DNA from: Dactylosporangium siamense
GTDB lineage: Bacteria; Actinomycetota; Actinomycetes; Mycobacteriales; Micromonosporaceae
DNA length: 52,105 nt
Direction: 5' to 3'
Assembly (NCBI RefSeq): GCF_016862795.1
Contig: NZ_BONQ01000185.1
Span: 1-52,105, forward strand
Of this stretch, positions 17,145-24,865 are shown in pieces. The position numbers and the translations under genes were made by a program. Each line of letters begins with the position of its first letter. Positions within the stretch are counted from its first letter, which is position 1. The notes beneath the pieces are model-generated. The model worked only from the letters and a program-made list of their open reading frames with translations. It was not told the origin of the DNA and searched no databases.

Positions 17145-19151
17145 CTATCGCCGGTGGCGGGCAACGTCGACACCGGCGTCGGTGATCGGCAGCTCCATGT
17201 GCAGGGTGGTCCCGACCCCGGGGGGACTGTGGAGCACGACCCGGCCGCCGAGCGCCTCGACGCGGTCGTTGAGGCCGAGCAACCCGGTGCCGCGGGTGAG
17301 GTCGGCGCCGCCGACGCCGTCGTCGCGGACCGCGACACGCAGGAGGCCGTCGGTGGCGTCGGCCTCGACGGTGACCGCCACGGCCGAGGCGTGCGCGTGC
17401 TTGGCCGCGTTGGTGAGCGCCTCGGCGACGACGTAGTAGGTGCTGACCTCGACATGCTCGGGCAGCCGCGGGTCCGCTCGGATGTCCAGCTCGACCGGGA
17501 CCGGTGAGCGGCGGGCAAGCGCGCGCAGCGCCGGCCGGAGACCGCCCTCGGTCAGGATTGCCGGGTGGATGCCACGCGCGATTTCGCGCAGCTCCTCCAG
17601 CGCGCCGGTCGCCCCGGCGATGGCGCGGTCGAGCTGTGCGTCGAGCGCGTCCAGCCCGGGCGGCAGCACCGCCTGCGCCGCCCGCAGCTCCAGCGCCAGG
17701 GTGACCAGTTGCTGCTGGGCGCCGTCATGCAGGTCCCGTTCGATGCGGCGGCGGGTCTGGTCGGCGGCGGCGACGATGCGGGCCCGCGAGGTGTTGAGCT
17801 CGGCGCGGCTTTCGGCGTTGGCGATGGCCGTCGCGACGAGCTCGGTGAAGTCGGCCAGCCGGGGCTCGGTGTCCTGGGGGAGCCGCTCGCCGAGCGCTGC
17901 CACGCTGATCGCGCCCCAGATGCGGTCCTCCACCACGATCGGGCTGGCGACCGCGGAGCGGGCCTCGTCAGCCGGGAGCTGCCGGAAGGGCGTGACAGCG
18001 ACGGTCTCCGTGTTGTCCACGTCGCGGCGGGCCGCGCGGCTGGTCGCCTGGACGGTTGTCACGGCCGAGCGGGGGTCGAGCTTTCCGCGTGCACCGCAGC
18101 GTGAGCGCAGCAGCGGGAAGCCACCCATGAGGGTCGTCTCCCCGCCCGGCTCGAACCGGGTGATCGTCGTGCTGTCGGCGCCGAAGAGCGTGGCGACCTC
18201 TTCGGCCACCGCCGTGAACACGAGCTGCGACGGGGCCCCGCGAGCCACGAGCGTCGCCACCCGCCGCAACGCGGTCTGCTCGTCGGCGATGCGGCGGAAC
18301 TCCTCATACAGGCGGGCCAGCTGTTCCTGCGAGCGCCGCAGGGCCTCCTCCCGCCGCTCCCGTTCCTCCTCGAACTGCTTGCGTTCGGTGACGTCGCGCG
18401 CGCTCGCGTAGATCAGGCGCTGCTCCGGAACGCCCAGCGCGATCCAATCCAGCCAGCGCGGCGATCCACCCTTGCAGCGGTAGCGGTTCTGGAAGTTGGT
18501 GTTCTCGTGCCCCTCGGCCAGGAGCCTCGTCGCGGCGGCGGTGCGCTCCCGGTCCTCCTCGCACACGAACTCGAGGAAGGGACGCGCCAGCAGCTCCGCG
18601 GTGGAATACCCGAGCGTCCGCTCGAACGCGGGGTTCACCTGCTTGAAGTAGCCGTCGAACCCGACCGTGCAGATCAGGGCGCGCGACAGCATGAAGATGC
18701 GGTCGAACTCCTCCCGGGCCTGCTGCCGGGCCTCGAAGGTCTTCATCGTGCCGAGGGTCAGGTCGAGCACCCTGGCCATGCTCCGCACGAGGCTGACCTC
18801 GTCGACACTGAACCCGTCCTCGCCCAGGCGCGCGACCAGCAGATGCCCGGGCGAACCACCGTCCAGCGGCACCACCACCGTGTGGCAGCTCCCCGCGCCG
18901 GGAACCTCGAGCATCGCCTTGCGCCGGTTGACGACCTCGGTGATCTCGGCCAGCGGGAGCCGGCCGACCGGGAAGCCGACCGAGCTGACCGCACCGTCAC
19001 GGCCGAGGACGATGCCGACCTCGCCCTCCAGCGCGCGGGCAGCCCGCTCCGCGGCGACCAGGGTCGCCGCCGCAGCATCGGGCGCGGCTGACACCGCCGC
19101 GAGGAACTCGGCGAGGCTCTGGGTCGACAGCGCGGTTGCGGAGGGCAGCAT
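17145..19151 (-). CDS. Orphan sensor histidine kinase (GAF-PAS-GAF-HisKA_3-HATPase)
   Basis: 668 residues from the ATG; a TTG seven codons upstream is possible. There are no membrane helices, so it is cytosolic. I read an N-terminal GAF-like domain (about 10-135), a PAS domain (about 145-258, with GYFKQVNPAFERTLGYSTAELL), a coiled coil (258-295), a second GAF (about 295-448), a HisKA_3 dimerisation domain with phospho-acceptor His475 in ERDLHDGAQQQ, and a HATPase_c domain (N box EALTNAAKHA at 577-586, G1 box RDDGVGGAD at 609-617). This is the NarL/LiaS-type class that pairs with LuxR-type response regulators, but no response regulator is encoded in the window. The ligand is unknown; GAF and PAS suggest a small molecule or redox signal. 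Confidence 0.9.
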   Translation of the reverse strand: MLPSATALSTQSLAEFLAAVSAAPDAAAATLVAAERAARALEGEVGIVLGRDGAVSSVGFPVGRLPLAEITEVVNRRKAMLEVPGAGSCHTVVVPLDGGSPGHLLVARLGEDGFSVDEVSLVRSMARVLDLTLGTMKTFEARQQAREEFDRIFMLSRALICTVGFDGYFKQVNPAFERTLGYSTAELLARPFLEFVCEEDRERTAAATRLLAEGHENTNFQNRYRCKGGSPRWLDWIALGVPEQRLIYASARDVTERKQFEEERERREEALRRSQEQLARLYEEFRRIADEQTALRRVATLVARGAPSQLVFTAVAEEVATLFGADSTTITRFEPGGETTLMGGFPLLRSRCGARGKLDPRSAVTTVQATSRAARRDVDNTETVAVTPFRQLPADEARSAVASPIVVEDRIWGAISVAALGERLPQDTEPRLADFTELVATAIANAESRAELNTSRARIVAAADQTRRRIERDLHDGAQQQLVTLALELRAAQAVLPPGLDALDAQLDRAIAGATGALEELREIARGIHPAILTEGGLRPALRALARRSPVPVELDIRADPRLPEHVEVSTYYVVAEALTNAAKHAHASAVAVTVEADATDGLLRVAVRDDGVGGADLTRGTGLLGLNDRVEALGGRVVLHSPPGVGTTLHMELPITDAGVDVARHRR

Positions 19152-19292
19152 GTCAGTCCACCGCGAGGACAACTGACGTCATGTTGTGTTCCCGGTGATG
19201 CCTCGGAGTCGGGGGGACCCACCCCAGGTGGAGGAGCCGGCGACGGGCGCACCGCCCGACCGCTCGCGCCCGATTCTACGCCGCCGGCGACG

Positions 19293-20969
19293 TCATCCCC
19301 TGACGACGAACTCCAGCTCACCCACGGGGTTGACGAACTGGGTGACGCGCAGGGACACCTGCATCCGCCAGGTGCCGGGCACCGGGAGCGTGACCTGCGC
19401 CGTGTAGATGCCCGCTGATACGTGGGTCAGCGGGATGTCGCCGAGCGTCGCGCCGTCGGAGGACAGGCGCACCACCGGCGGGGCGACGCCCTCGGCGGGT
19501 TCACCGGCCGCGGAGCTCAGCCGGAGCATGATGGTGCTGGGACCGCGGGTGAGTGGGGTGAGGGAGGCCCGCACCGTGATGTCGCCCAGCGTTGTCGTGC
19601 GGGTGTCGGGTTTGGCCTCGGCCGACGCGCCCGCCGGCCGGGAACCGCCCTCGGGGCTCGTGTCGACGAGGAAGCCGGTGAGGAGCAGGGCGACGACAAG
19701 GACCGCGCCCTCGACGGCGGTGGCGCGCACCACCGGTCGGGTGCGCGCCTGCCGGCTGGTGGTGTTGGGTGCCCGCTTGAGCCGGGGGAGGAGCGACCAT
19801 CTGTTCCACGCCGCGATGGCGAGCGCGGTCAGCACGACGGCGATCTTGGCCAGCACCAGCCGGCCGTAGCTGGTGTCGACGAGCGCGGTCCAGGACCCCA
19901 GGATCCGCCACACGAGCAGCGAGCCGGTGGCGACCAGGGCCGCGAGGATGCCGGCGGCGACGGTCGAGAACCGGGCGAGCACCTCGGCCGCGGTGACGCC
20001 ACGACTGGAGAGGGCCGGCAAGGTCAGCGCCAGGCCGGCGAGTCCGCCGAGCCAGACGCCGCCCGCGACGAGGTGCAGCGCGTCCGCGCCGATCGCGAGG
20101 AGCTCGGGGCTCGCCGCGCGGGTGTGCCCGACCAGCGCGGGGGCCATGACCGCGATCGCGGCGGCCGCCACCGCTGTGACGCGTCGGCGTCGCGCTGCCA
20201 ACCCCGGACCGAGCAGGGCCACGGCCAGCGCCAGGCCGGCGGTGACGGCCGCGGTGACGGCGTACTCGGTCGGCGGCAAGGAGGACCACGTCGCGCCCTG
20301 GTTGAGCCGGCCCAGCCCGCCGCCGAGCAGGTAGACCGCGGTGATCGGCAACACCGCGAGCCACGCCCCGGCGGCGACGGCCGCAGCGGCCCGCGCGGAG
20401 ACGGTCAGGCGGCGTCGCGGGCGGTCGGCCGACGGGTCGGTGGGCAGGAACATGGCGGCGAACGCGACCAGCCCGGCGGCGAGGAAGAGGCCGACATAGC
20501 CCACCGCACGGGCCAGGGTCAGCGTCCAGGGGACCTCCGGAACGCTGCTCGCGTCGTTCGAAGGTGGGGTGATGCCGGTGGTGGGCGCGCCGACGGAGAA
20601 CGTGAGGGCGCCGCTGATGGGATGCCCGTCCGTGGAGACGACCCGCCAGGTGATCACGGTCGTGCCGCTGCCCAGGCCTTTGGGCAGCGCGATGTCGAGC
20701 TCGAGGCCCTGGACGGTCGGCCTCGCTTCGACCAGCTCACCCTGAGCGTCGAAGACCTGGACACCGCCCGGGACGCCGCGGACGGCCTCGTCGAACGTGA
20801 ACAGGACCCGCTCGGGTGCGGTCTGCAGCACCGCGCCCTGGGCCGGGTCGGTGCTGGCGAGGTGCGCGTGCGCGTGCGCCGGCTGGGGGAAGCCGAACAG
20901 CAGCACCGCGACGTTGACCAGGACCAGCCATGCCGTTGTCCGGAGCCGTCGCGGCCGTCGGTTGCTCAT
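19293..20969 (-). CDS. CopC-CopD fusion copper-import protein (YcnJ-like)
   Basis: 558 residues; the ATG overlaps the YcnI stop as ATGA. A signal peptide ends in the AHAHAHLAST region, so the mature chain starts with His (H34 or H36), as in CopC proteins where the N-terminal His is a Cu(II) ligand. The CopC domain (about 34-130, ending DGHPISGALTFSV) is followed by a CopD membrane domain with about eight helices (about 150-420) containing conserved His residues (LVGHTRA, GADALHLVAGGVWLGG), and then an extra C-terminal beta domain (about 440-558) similar to YtkA-like or FixH-like domains. Fusions of this type in Bacillus and actinobacteria import copper. Together with YcnI this forms a two-gene copper uptake operon. 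Confidence 0.9.
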   Translation of the reverse strand: MSNRRPRRLRTTAWLVLVNVAVLLFGFPQPAHAHAHLASTDPAQGAVLQTAPERVLFTFDEAVRGVPGGVQVFDAQGELVEARPTVQGLELDIALPKGLGSGTTVITWRVVSTDGHPISGALTFSVGAPTTGITPPSNDASSVPEVPWTLTLARAVGYVGLFLAAGLVAFAAMFLPTDPSADRPRRRLTVSARAAAAVAAGAWLAVLPITAVYLLGGGLGRLNQGATWSSLPPTEYAVTAAVTAGLALAVALLGPGLAARRRRVTAVAAAAIAVMAPALVGHTRAASPELLAIGADALHLVAGGVWLGGLAGLALTLPALSSRGVTAAEVLARFSTVAAGILAALVATGSLLVWRILGSWTALVDTSYGRLVLAKIAVVLTALAIAAWNRWSLLPRLKRAPNTTSRQARTRPVVRATAVEGAVLVVALLLTGFLVDTSPEGGSRPAGASAEAKPDTRTTTLGDITVRASLTPLTRGPSTIMLRLSSAAGEPAEGVAPPVVRLSSDGATLGDIPLTHVSAGIYTAQVTLPVPGTWRMQVSLRVTQFVNPVGELEFVVRG

Positions 20970-21730
20970 GTCCGGCGGCGCTGTCGGACCAGCGCCACGC
21001 CGCCGAGGACCGAGCCGAGGACGCCGGCCGCGAGCGCGGCGAGCGTCAGGGTGTCGTCCCGGCCCGGCGCGGGCGTCGCGGCGGATGTCTCGTCGGAGCG
21101 CGGGTCGCCGGCGGTCACGTGGTGGTGCGTGCCGTCGACGGGCCCGGAGATGACGAAGCTCGGTGCGGGCAACTCGAGCCCTTCGACGTTCTGCCCGTCC
21201 TGCGAAACCTCGATCCAGGCGGATTCGCCCTGCTCGCAGGTTTGAATGGTCGGGAAGGCGAGCCTGGTTCCCTTGGCGTCGGGCAGCTGGACCGCGAGTT
21301 CGAACACCTCGCGGTAGCCGTCCGGGAGGGGGGACTCCGTGCTGAACGTGACCGAGGCGACCCGTTGCACGATCGTGTTGCCGTGTGGGTCCACGGCGGG
21401 CGGGTCGACCGTCTCGGTCTGCTTCGTGACCTTCCACAGCGCGGTTCGGGTGGGGGTGACCGAGGTGATCTGCGCCGGAATCTGAATGGTGATCCTGGTG
21501 GTGGGCGAGTTGCCGCAGCCGTGCCCGACGCTGAACTGGAGGAGGGCCTGGGCGCCGGCCGCGGTGGTGGAAGGGGTGACGGTGACGTGGGCGCTCGCCG
21601 GGGACGCGACACCGACCACGCCGACGATCAGCGCGGCGGCACCGGTCCGCGTGATGCGCCGTGGCCACGCCCGAGCCGGGCGGCGGTCGTGCCCGCCGGC
21701 CCGGTCAGATCCGATGTCGTTGCGCCGCAT
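20966..21730 (-). CDS. YcnI-family (DUF1775) copper-binding membrane protein
   Basis: 254 residues from the ATG preceded by AAGGA; a longer frame from 21802 lacks such a site. A signal peptide ends ASA, and the mature chain begins HVTVTP with His48 first, the Cu(II) ligand typical of YcnI. The DUF1775 beta-domain spans about 48-195 and includes GHGCGNSPTTRITIQIP and the WKVTKQTE region. A C-terminal membrane helix (about 225-246) ends in RQRRRT and anchors the protein on the outer face of the membrane. YcnI proteins are thought to act as copper chaperones for CopCD. A perfect -35 box TTGACA for this gene lies at 21818-21813. Confidence 0.9.
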   Translation of the reverse strand: MRRNDIGSDRAGGHDRRPARAWPRRITRTGAAALIVGVVGVASPASAHVTVTPSTTAAGAQALLQFSVGHGCGNSPTTRITIQIPAQITSVTPTRTALWKVTKQTETVDPPAVDPHGNTIVQRVASVTFSTESPLPDGYREVFELAVQLPDAKGTRLAFPTIQTCEQGESAWIEVSQDGQNVEGLELPAPSFVISGPVDGTHHHVTAGDPRSDETSAATPAPGRDDTLTLAALAAGVLGSVLGGVALVRQRRRT

Positions 21731-21812
21731 GTCGCATCCTTGCGCCTCAGGACGAGCCGGCTCGCCGTGGTGATCCGGGTGCACGTGTGATTCGACCAAC
21801 ATGCCGAACTGA

Positions 21813-21828
21813 TGTCAAGTATGTGAAC
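21813..21828 (-). promoter_or_regulatory. Weak IclR-type site overlapping the ycnI -35 box
   Basis: Read on the minus strand this is GTTCACATACTTGACA, matching the first ten bases of the GTTCACATA motif found near iclR/kduI but ending GACA instead of GAAC or GGAC. It contains the TTGACA -35 box of the YcnI/CopCD operon. Regulation by the nearby IclR protein is a weak inference. Confidence 0.35.
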
Positions 21829-21844
21829 TCATGCGGCCCGCGCA

Positions 21845-21891
21845 TTGCGGCGTCCAAGGTCGCACGGTAGCGTTTGTTCACACTAGTGAAC
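21845..21891 (+). promoter_or_regulatory. Tautomerase promoter with IclR operator candidate
   Basis: TTGCGG (21845-21850), a 17-bp spacer and TAGCGT (21868-21873) form an actinobacterial-type promoter. GTTCACACTAGTGAAC at 21876-21891, inverted repeats GTTCAC/GTGAAC around 4 bp, would cover the transcription start. The site matches the motif before kduI and before the galactose oxidase. Confidence 0.6.
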
Positions 21892-21931
21892 TGGGGTCCA
21901 TATGGTGGACAGCCGGTCAGAGAGGGGCACC

Positions 21932-22156
21932 ATGCCGAACATCACCGTCGAGCTGCTCGCGGGCCGGTCCTTGGAGCAGCGCAAGGCCTTTGCCCGGGCC
22001 GTGGCCGACAACGCCGTCGAGATCCTCGGAGCCCGCCTGCAGGACGTCCGCATGGTGTTCACCGAGATCACCGCGAACGACGTGGCCAACGGGGGCGTGC
22101 TGGCCAGCGAGGATGCCTCCCGCGCCGGTGTGCTGGCCGCGCTCGACCAGCACTGA
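21932..22156 (+). CDS. 4-oxalocrotonate tautomerase-family protein
   Basis: 74 residues. The ATG at 21932 is chosen over 21902 because it follows GAGAGGGG and places Pro immediately after the initiator Met, giving the catalytic N-terminal Pro1 (PNITVELLAGRSLEQRKAFARAV). Length and sequence match the 4-OT family, which tautomerises keto/enol acids. The conserved Arg corresponding to Arg11 is likely in GRSLEQR. It stands alone but carries an operator shared with the iclR-kduI regulon, so it may convert a 2-keto or enol sugar acid formed in that pathway. Substrate unknown. Confidence 0.88.
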   Translation: MPNITVELLAGRSLEQRKAFARAVADNAVEILGARLQDVRMVFTEITANDVANGGVLASEDASRAGVLAALDQH

Positions 22157-22188
22157 GGTCGCTGTTCCGGCGTAGCCCTGGACGGTTC

Positions 22189-22218
22189 GGGGCCGACCCG
22201 TCAGCACGGTTCGGCCCC
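22189..22218. terminator. Stem-loop between tautomerase and iclR
   Basis: GGGGCCGA (22189-22196) pairs with TCGGCCCC (22211-22218) across a 14-nt loop, between the convergent stops of the tautomerase and the IclR regulator. Confidence 0.55.
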
Positions 22219-22239
22219 ATCGTCGTCAGCGGGGGTGGG

Positions 22240-23031
22240 TCAGCGCACCAGCCTGTTGTCGCGCATCGCCGACAGCCGGGCCTTCACGCTCAGCAGGGTC
22301 TCGATGATGAAGTCCTCCCGGCCGTGCTTGAGGCGGCTGATCGGGACCGCGATGCTCAGCGCGTCGACCGACCGGCGCGAGAAGGGCAGCGCGACGCCGA
22401 AGCAGCGCACGCCCAGGCACGATTCCTCGCTCTCCTCCGAGTAGCCGACCTGGGCGGCCTTGTCGATGATCGCCAGCAGGGCGTTGCGGTCCGTGATCGT
22501 CTGAGCTGTTATCGCCTTGATCTGGTGGGGGACGAGCGTGTCGCGGACGTCTTCGGGCATCTCGGCGAGCATCGCCCGGCCGAGGGCGGTGCTGTAGGCG
22601 GGGAGGCGTCGGCCGACGGCCGAGTACATGCGCAACGGGTGCTTGGACTCGCGCTTGGCGGTGTAGATGATCTCCGCACCCTCCAGCCGGCCCAGGTGGA
22701 TGGTCTCCTCGGTGGCGGCCGCGATCTCGTCCATCACCGAGCTGGCGCGCGACAGCACCGGGTCGCCGTCGAGGTAGGCGGAGCTGACCGTCAGCGTGTG
22801 GACGCCGAGCCGGTAGATGCTGCCGGTCTGGTCGGTGTCCAGCCATCCGCGGGCGCACATCGTGCGCAGGAGCGCGTGCAGGCTGCTCTTCGGGATGCCG
22901 AGGCGCTTGGCCAGCTGCAGTTGGGTGCCGGGGCCGTGGGCGGCTATGTCGTCCAGGACATCGAGGACTCGAGCGGCCGACTTGACCTGCGAGGTAGCCG
23001 AGCTGCCGTTGACCGTTTTGTCCGTGTCCAC
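22240..23031 (-). CDS. IclR-family regulator of the uronate/galactose-oxidase regulon
   Basis: 263 residues. I place the start at the GTG 23031 because GAGGAGG lies 6 bases upstream; ATGs further out would put that site inside the gene. The winged helix is at about 17-78 (VLDVLDDIAAHGPGTQLQLAKRLGIPKSSLHALLRTM) and the IclR effector domain at about 90-255 (HLGRLEGAEIIYTAKRES, then SRLKHGREDFIIETL near the end). IclR proteins such as KdgR repress sugar-acid catabolism and bind keto-deoxy-gluconate or similar acids. It diverges from kduI with two operator candidates in between, so it most likely controls kduI-kduD, the ABC importer, the dehydrogenase and the galactose oxidase. Confidence 0.88.
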   Translation of the reverse strand: MDTDKTVNGSSATSQVKSAARVLDVLDDIAAHGPGTQLQLAKRLGIPKSSLHALLRTMCARGWLDTDQTGSIYRLGVHTLTVSSAYLDGDPVLSRASSVMDEIAAATEETIHLGRLEGAEIIYTAKRESKHPLRMYSAVGRRLPAYSTALGRAMLAEMPEDVRDTLVPHQIKAITAQTITDRNALLAIIDKAAQVGYSEESEESCLGVRCFGVALPFSRRSVDALSIAVPISRLKHGREDFIIETLLSVKARLSAMRDNRLVR

Positions 23032-23085
23032 CGAGGGCCTCCTCATCAATCGTGCGCATGCACCCGGCGTAAACACTAACCCACG

Positions 23086-23168
23086 GTTCACATAGAGGGA
23101 CAGACTTCAGCCCCTTGACCTGTGATCGCAGCCACAGGTATTGTCGCCCCCAGTTCACGTAGCGGAAC
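23086..23168 (+). promoter_or_regulatory. kduI promoter with two IclR operator candidates
   Basis: TTGACC (23115-23120), an 18-bp spacer and TATTGT (23139-23144) form the promoter. GTTCACATAGAGGGAC (23086-23101) lies upstream of the -35 and GTTCACGTAGCGGAAC (23153-23168) just downstream of the expected transcription start. They share GTTCAC-TAG---G-AC. A third half site, GTTCAC, is at 23172-23177. Two sites flanking the promoter fit repression by looping or roadblock. Confidence 0.7.
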
Positions 23169-23193
23169 GTGGTTCACAAACGAGGAGAAAGTT

Positions 23194-24009
23194 TTGATCG
23201 AAGTTAGGTACTCCGCATCACCGTCTGAGGTTGAGACGGCGACGACTGCGGAGCTGCGAAAGAACTTCCTCGTGGAGCGACTGTTCCGCACCGGCGAGGT
23301 GCACGGGGTCTACACCCACGACGACCGGCTGGTCGTCGGCGGCGCGGTCCCCGGTGCCGGCCAGCTCGAGCTGCCGGCCTGGGACGTGCTCGGCACCCCG
23401 TCCCACCTGACCCGCCGCGAACTCGGCATCATCAACGTCGGGCAGGCCGGCCACGTGATCGTCAACAGCGAGAAGTTCGAGCTCGACCACCTGGACGGGC
23501 TGTTCGTCGGCCGCGGCAACGAGGTCGTCTTCGCCGGCCAGGACGCCGCGTTCTACTTCGTCTCCGCCCCGGCGCACGCGACCTACCCCACCGTCCTGCT
23601 GAGCCACGCGGAGATCGAGCCGGTCAAGCTGGGCACGCCGCAGGGCGCGAGCGAGCGCAGCCTGTACCGCTACGCCTGGGGCCAGGAGCTGCAGACGTCG
23701 GTGCTCCAGTTCGGCGTGACCGTCATCGCCGACGGGTCCGTGTGGAACACGTTCCCGCCGCACCTGCACGACCGGCGCACCGAGGTCTACCTGTACGTCG
23801 ACCTCGACGAGCAGGCCCGGATCTTCCACCTGATGGGCCAGCCCGGCGCCGCCCGCCACCTCGTCGTGCGCGACCGCGAGGCGGTCATCTCGCCGCCGTG
23901 GTCGATCCACTCGGGCGTCGGCACCGGCTCCTACGCCTTCATCTGGGCGATGGGCGGCGAGAACAACGACTACACCGATCTGACGCCGGTACCGCTGGAG
24001 GATCTGTGA
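23194..24009 (+). CDS. kduI: 5-dehydro-4-deoxy-D-glucuronate isomerase
   Basis: 271 residues from a TTG preceded by GAGGAG; this start aligns the N-terminus with KduI (IEVRYSASPSEVETATTAELRKNF, in two parts). KduI interconverts 4-deoxy-L-threo-5-hexosulose uronate and 3-deoxy-D-glycero-2,5-hexodiulosonate in pectin and glycosaminoglycan breakdown and can also act on galacturonate and glucuronate. The zinc ligands are visible as His190, His192, Glu197 and His239, with the spacing of the E. coli enzyme (196, 198, 203, 245), so the site is intact. First gene of an operon with kduD, whose start overlaps by GTGA. Confidence 0.92.
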   Translation: MIEVRYSASPSEVETATTAELRKNFLVERLFRTGEVHGVYTHDDRLVVGGAVPGAGQLELPAWDVLGTPSHLTRRELGIINVGQAGHVIVNSEKFELDHLDGLFVGRGNEVVFAGQDAAFYFVSAPAHATYPTVLLSHAEIEPVKLGTPQGASERSLYRYAWGQELQTSVLQFGVTVIADGSVWNTFPPHLHDRRTEVYLYVDLDEQARIFHLMGQPGAARHLVVRDREAVISPPWSIHSGVGTGSYAFIWAMGGENNDYTDLTPVPLEDL

Positions 24010-24761
24010 CCTCTCCGTTCGACCTCAGCGGCCGCTGCGCCGTGGTGACCGGCGCCGGCCGGGGCCTCGGGCAGGCCATCGCCCTCGGGCTCGCCCAGGC
24101 GGGCGCCGACCTGGTCCTGCTGGGCCGGCCGGGAAGCCAGTCGGCCACGCGGGACCAGGTGGCCGACCTCGGCCGCGACGTGGAGGTCGTCGACCTCGAC
24201 GTCAGCGACCACGAGGCCGTCGAGCGGGTCGCCGCCGAGGTGAACGGCAACCGCCAGGTGGACATTCTGGTCAACAACGCCGGCATCATCGACCGCCAGG
24301 ACTCGGTGGACGTCAGCCGGCAGTCGTGGAACCGCGTGGTGGACACCAACCTGACCGGACTGTTCTTCCTCTGCCAGGCGTTCGGGCAACCGATGACCGA
24401 ACGTGGCCAGGGTAAAATTGTCAACGTCGCCAGCCTGCTCTCCTTCCAGGGCGGACTCCGCGTGGCGTCCTACGCCGCCAGCAAGCACGCCGTCGCCGGC
24501 GTCACCAAGGCCCTGGCCAACGAGTGGGCCCCGCGCGGCGTGCAGGTCAACGCCATCGCGCCCGGTTACATGAGCACCGACAACACGACCGCGTTGCGTG
24601 CGGACCCGGATCGCTCCCGGTCCATCCTCGAACGCATCCCCGCCGGCCGCTGGGGGGACGCCGCCGACATCGCCGGAGCGGCCGTCTTCCTGAGCTCCGC
24701 CGCCGCCAACTACGTCAACGGCCACGTTCTGGTCGTCGACGGAGGCTGGATGGCCAGGTGA
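24006..24761 (+). CDS. kduD: 2-dehydro-3-deoxy-D-gluconate 5-dehydrogenase-like SDR
   Basis: 251 residues from the GTG that overlaps the kduI stop; KduD of E. coli has 253. Classical SDR motifs are present: TGAGRGLG at 15-22, NNAG at 90-93, Ser143, Tyr156 and Lys160 (SYAASK), and the PGYMSTDNT region near 190. KduD uses NAD(H) to interconvert 3-deoxy-D-glycero-2,5-hexodiulosonate and 2-keto-3-deoxygluconate. Pairing with kduI strongly supports the assignment. No KDG kinase or aldolase is encoded in the window, so the pathway must finish elsewhere. Confidence 0.88.
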   Translation: MTSPFDLSGRCAVVTGAGRGLGQAIALGLAQAGADLVLLGRPGSQSATRDQVADLGRDVEVVDLDVSDHEAVERVAAEVNGNRQVDILVNNAGIIDRQDSVDVSRQSWNRVVDTNLTGLFFLCQAFGQPMTERGQGKIVNVASLLSFQGGLRVASYAASKHAVAGVTKALANEWAPRGVQVNAIAPGYMSTDNTTALRADPDRSRSILERIPAGRWGDAADIAGAAVFLSSAAANYVNGHVLVVDGGWMAR

Positions 24762-24865
24762 CCCCTGGTCTTCAGCGCACCGAACCCGCAAGATACGACG
24801 ACTCCTCTCTGGTTGTGCCACACCCCGCCGGACCCCTGCCGGCACTGAAGAGATTGAGGATCAGC

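Noticed and set aside
20970-21668. Long N-terminal extension of the CopC-CopD frame
   Set aside because: The extension lies antisense-free but out of frame within the YcnI gene, and a signal peptide begins exactly at the ATG in the ATGA overlap.
23032-23091. Longer N-terminus for the first IclR protein from ATGs at 23091 or 23046
   Set aside because: The GAGGAGG ribosome binding site would be inside the gene; the GTG at 23031 is ideally spaced from it, and the longer version overlaps an operator candidate.
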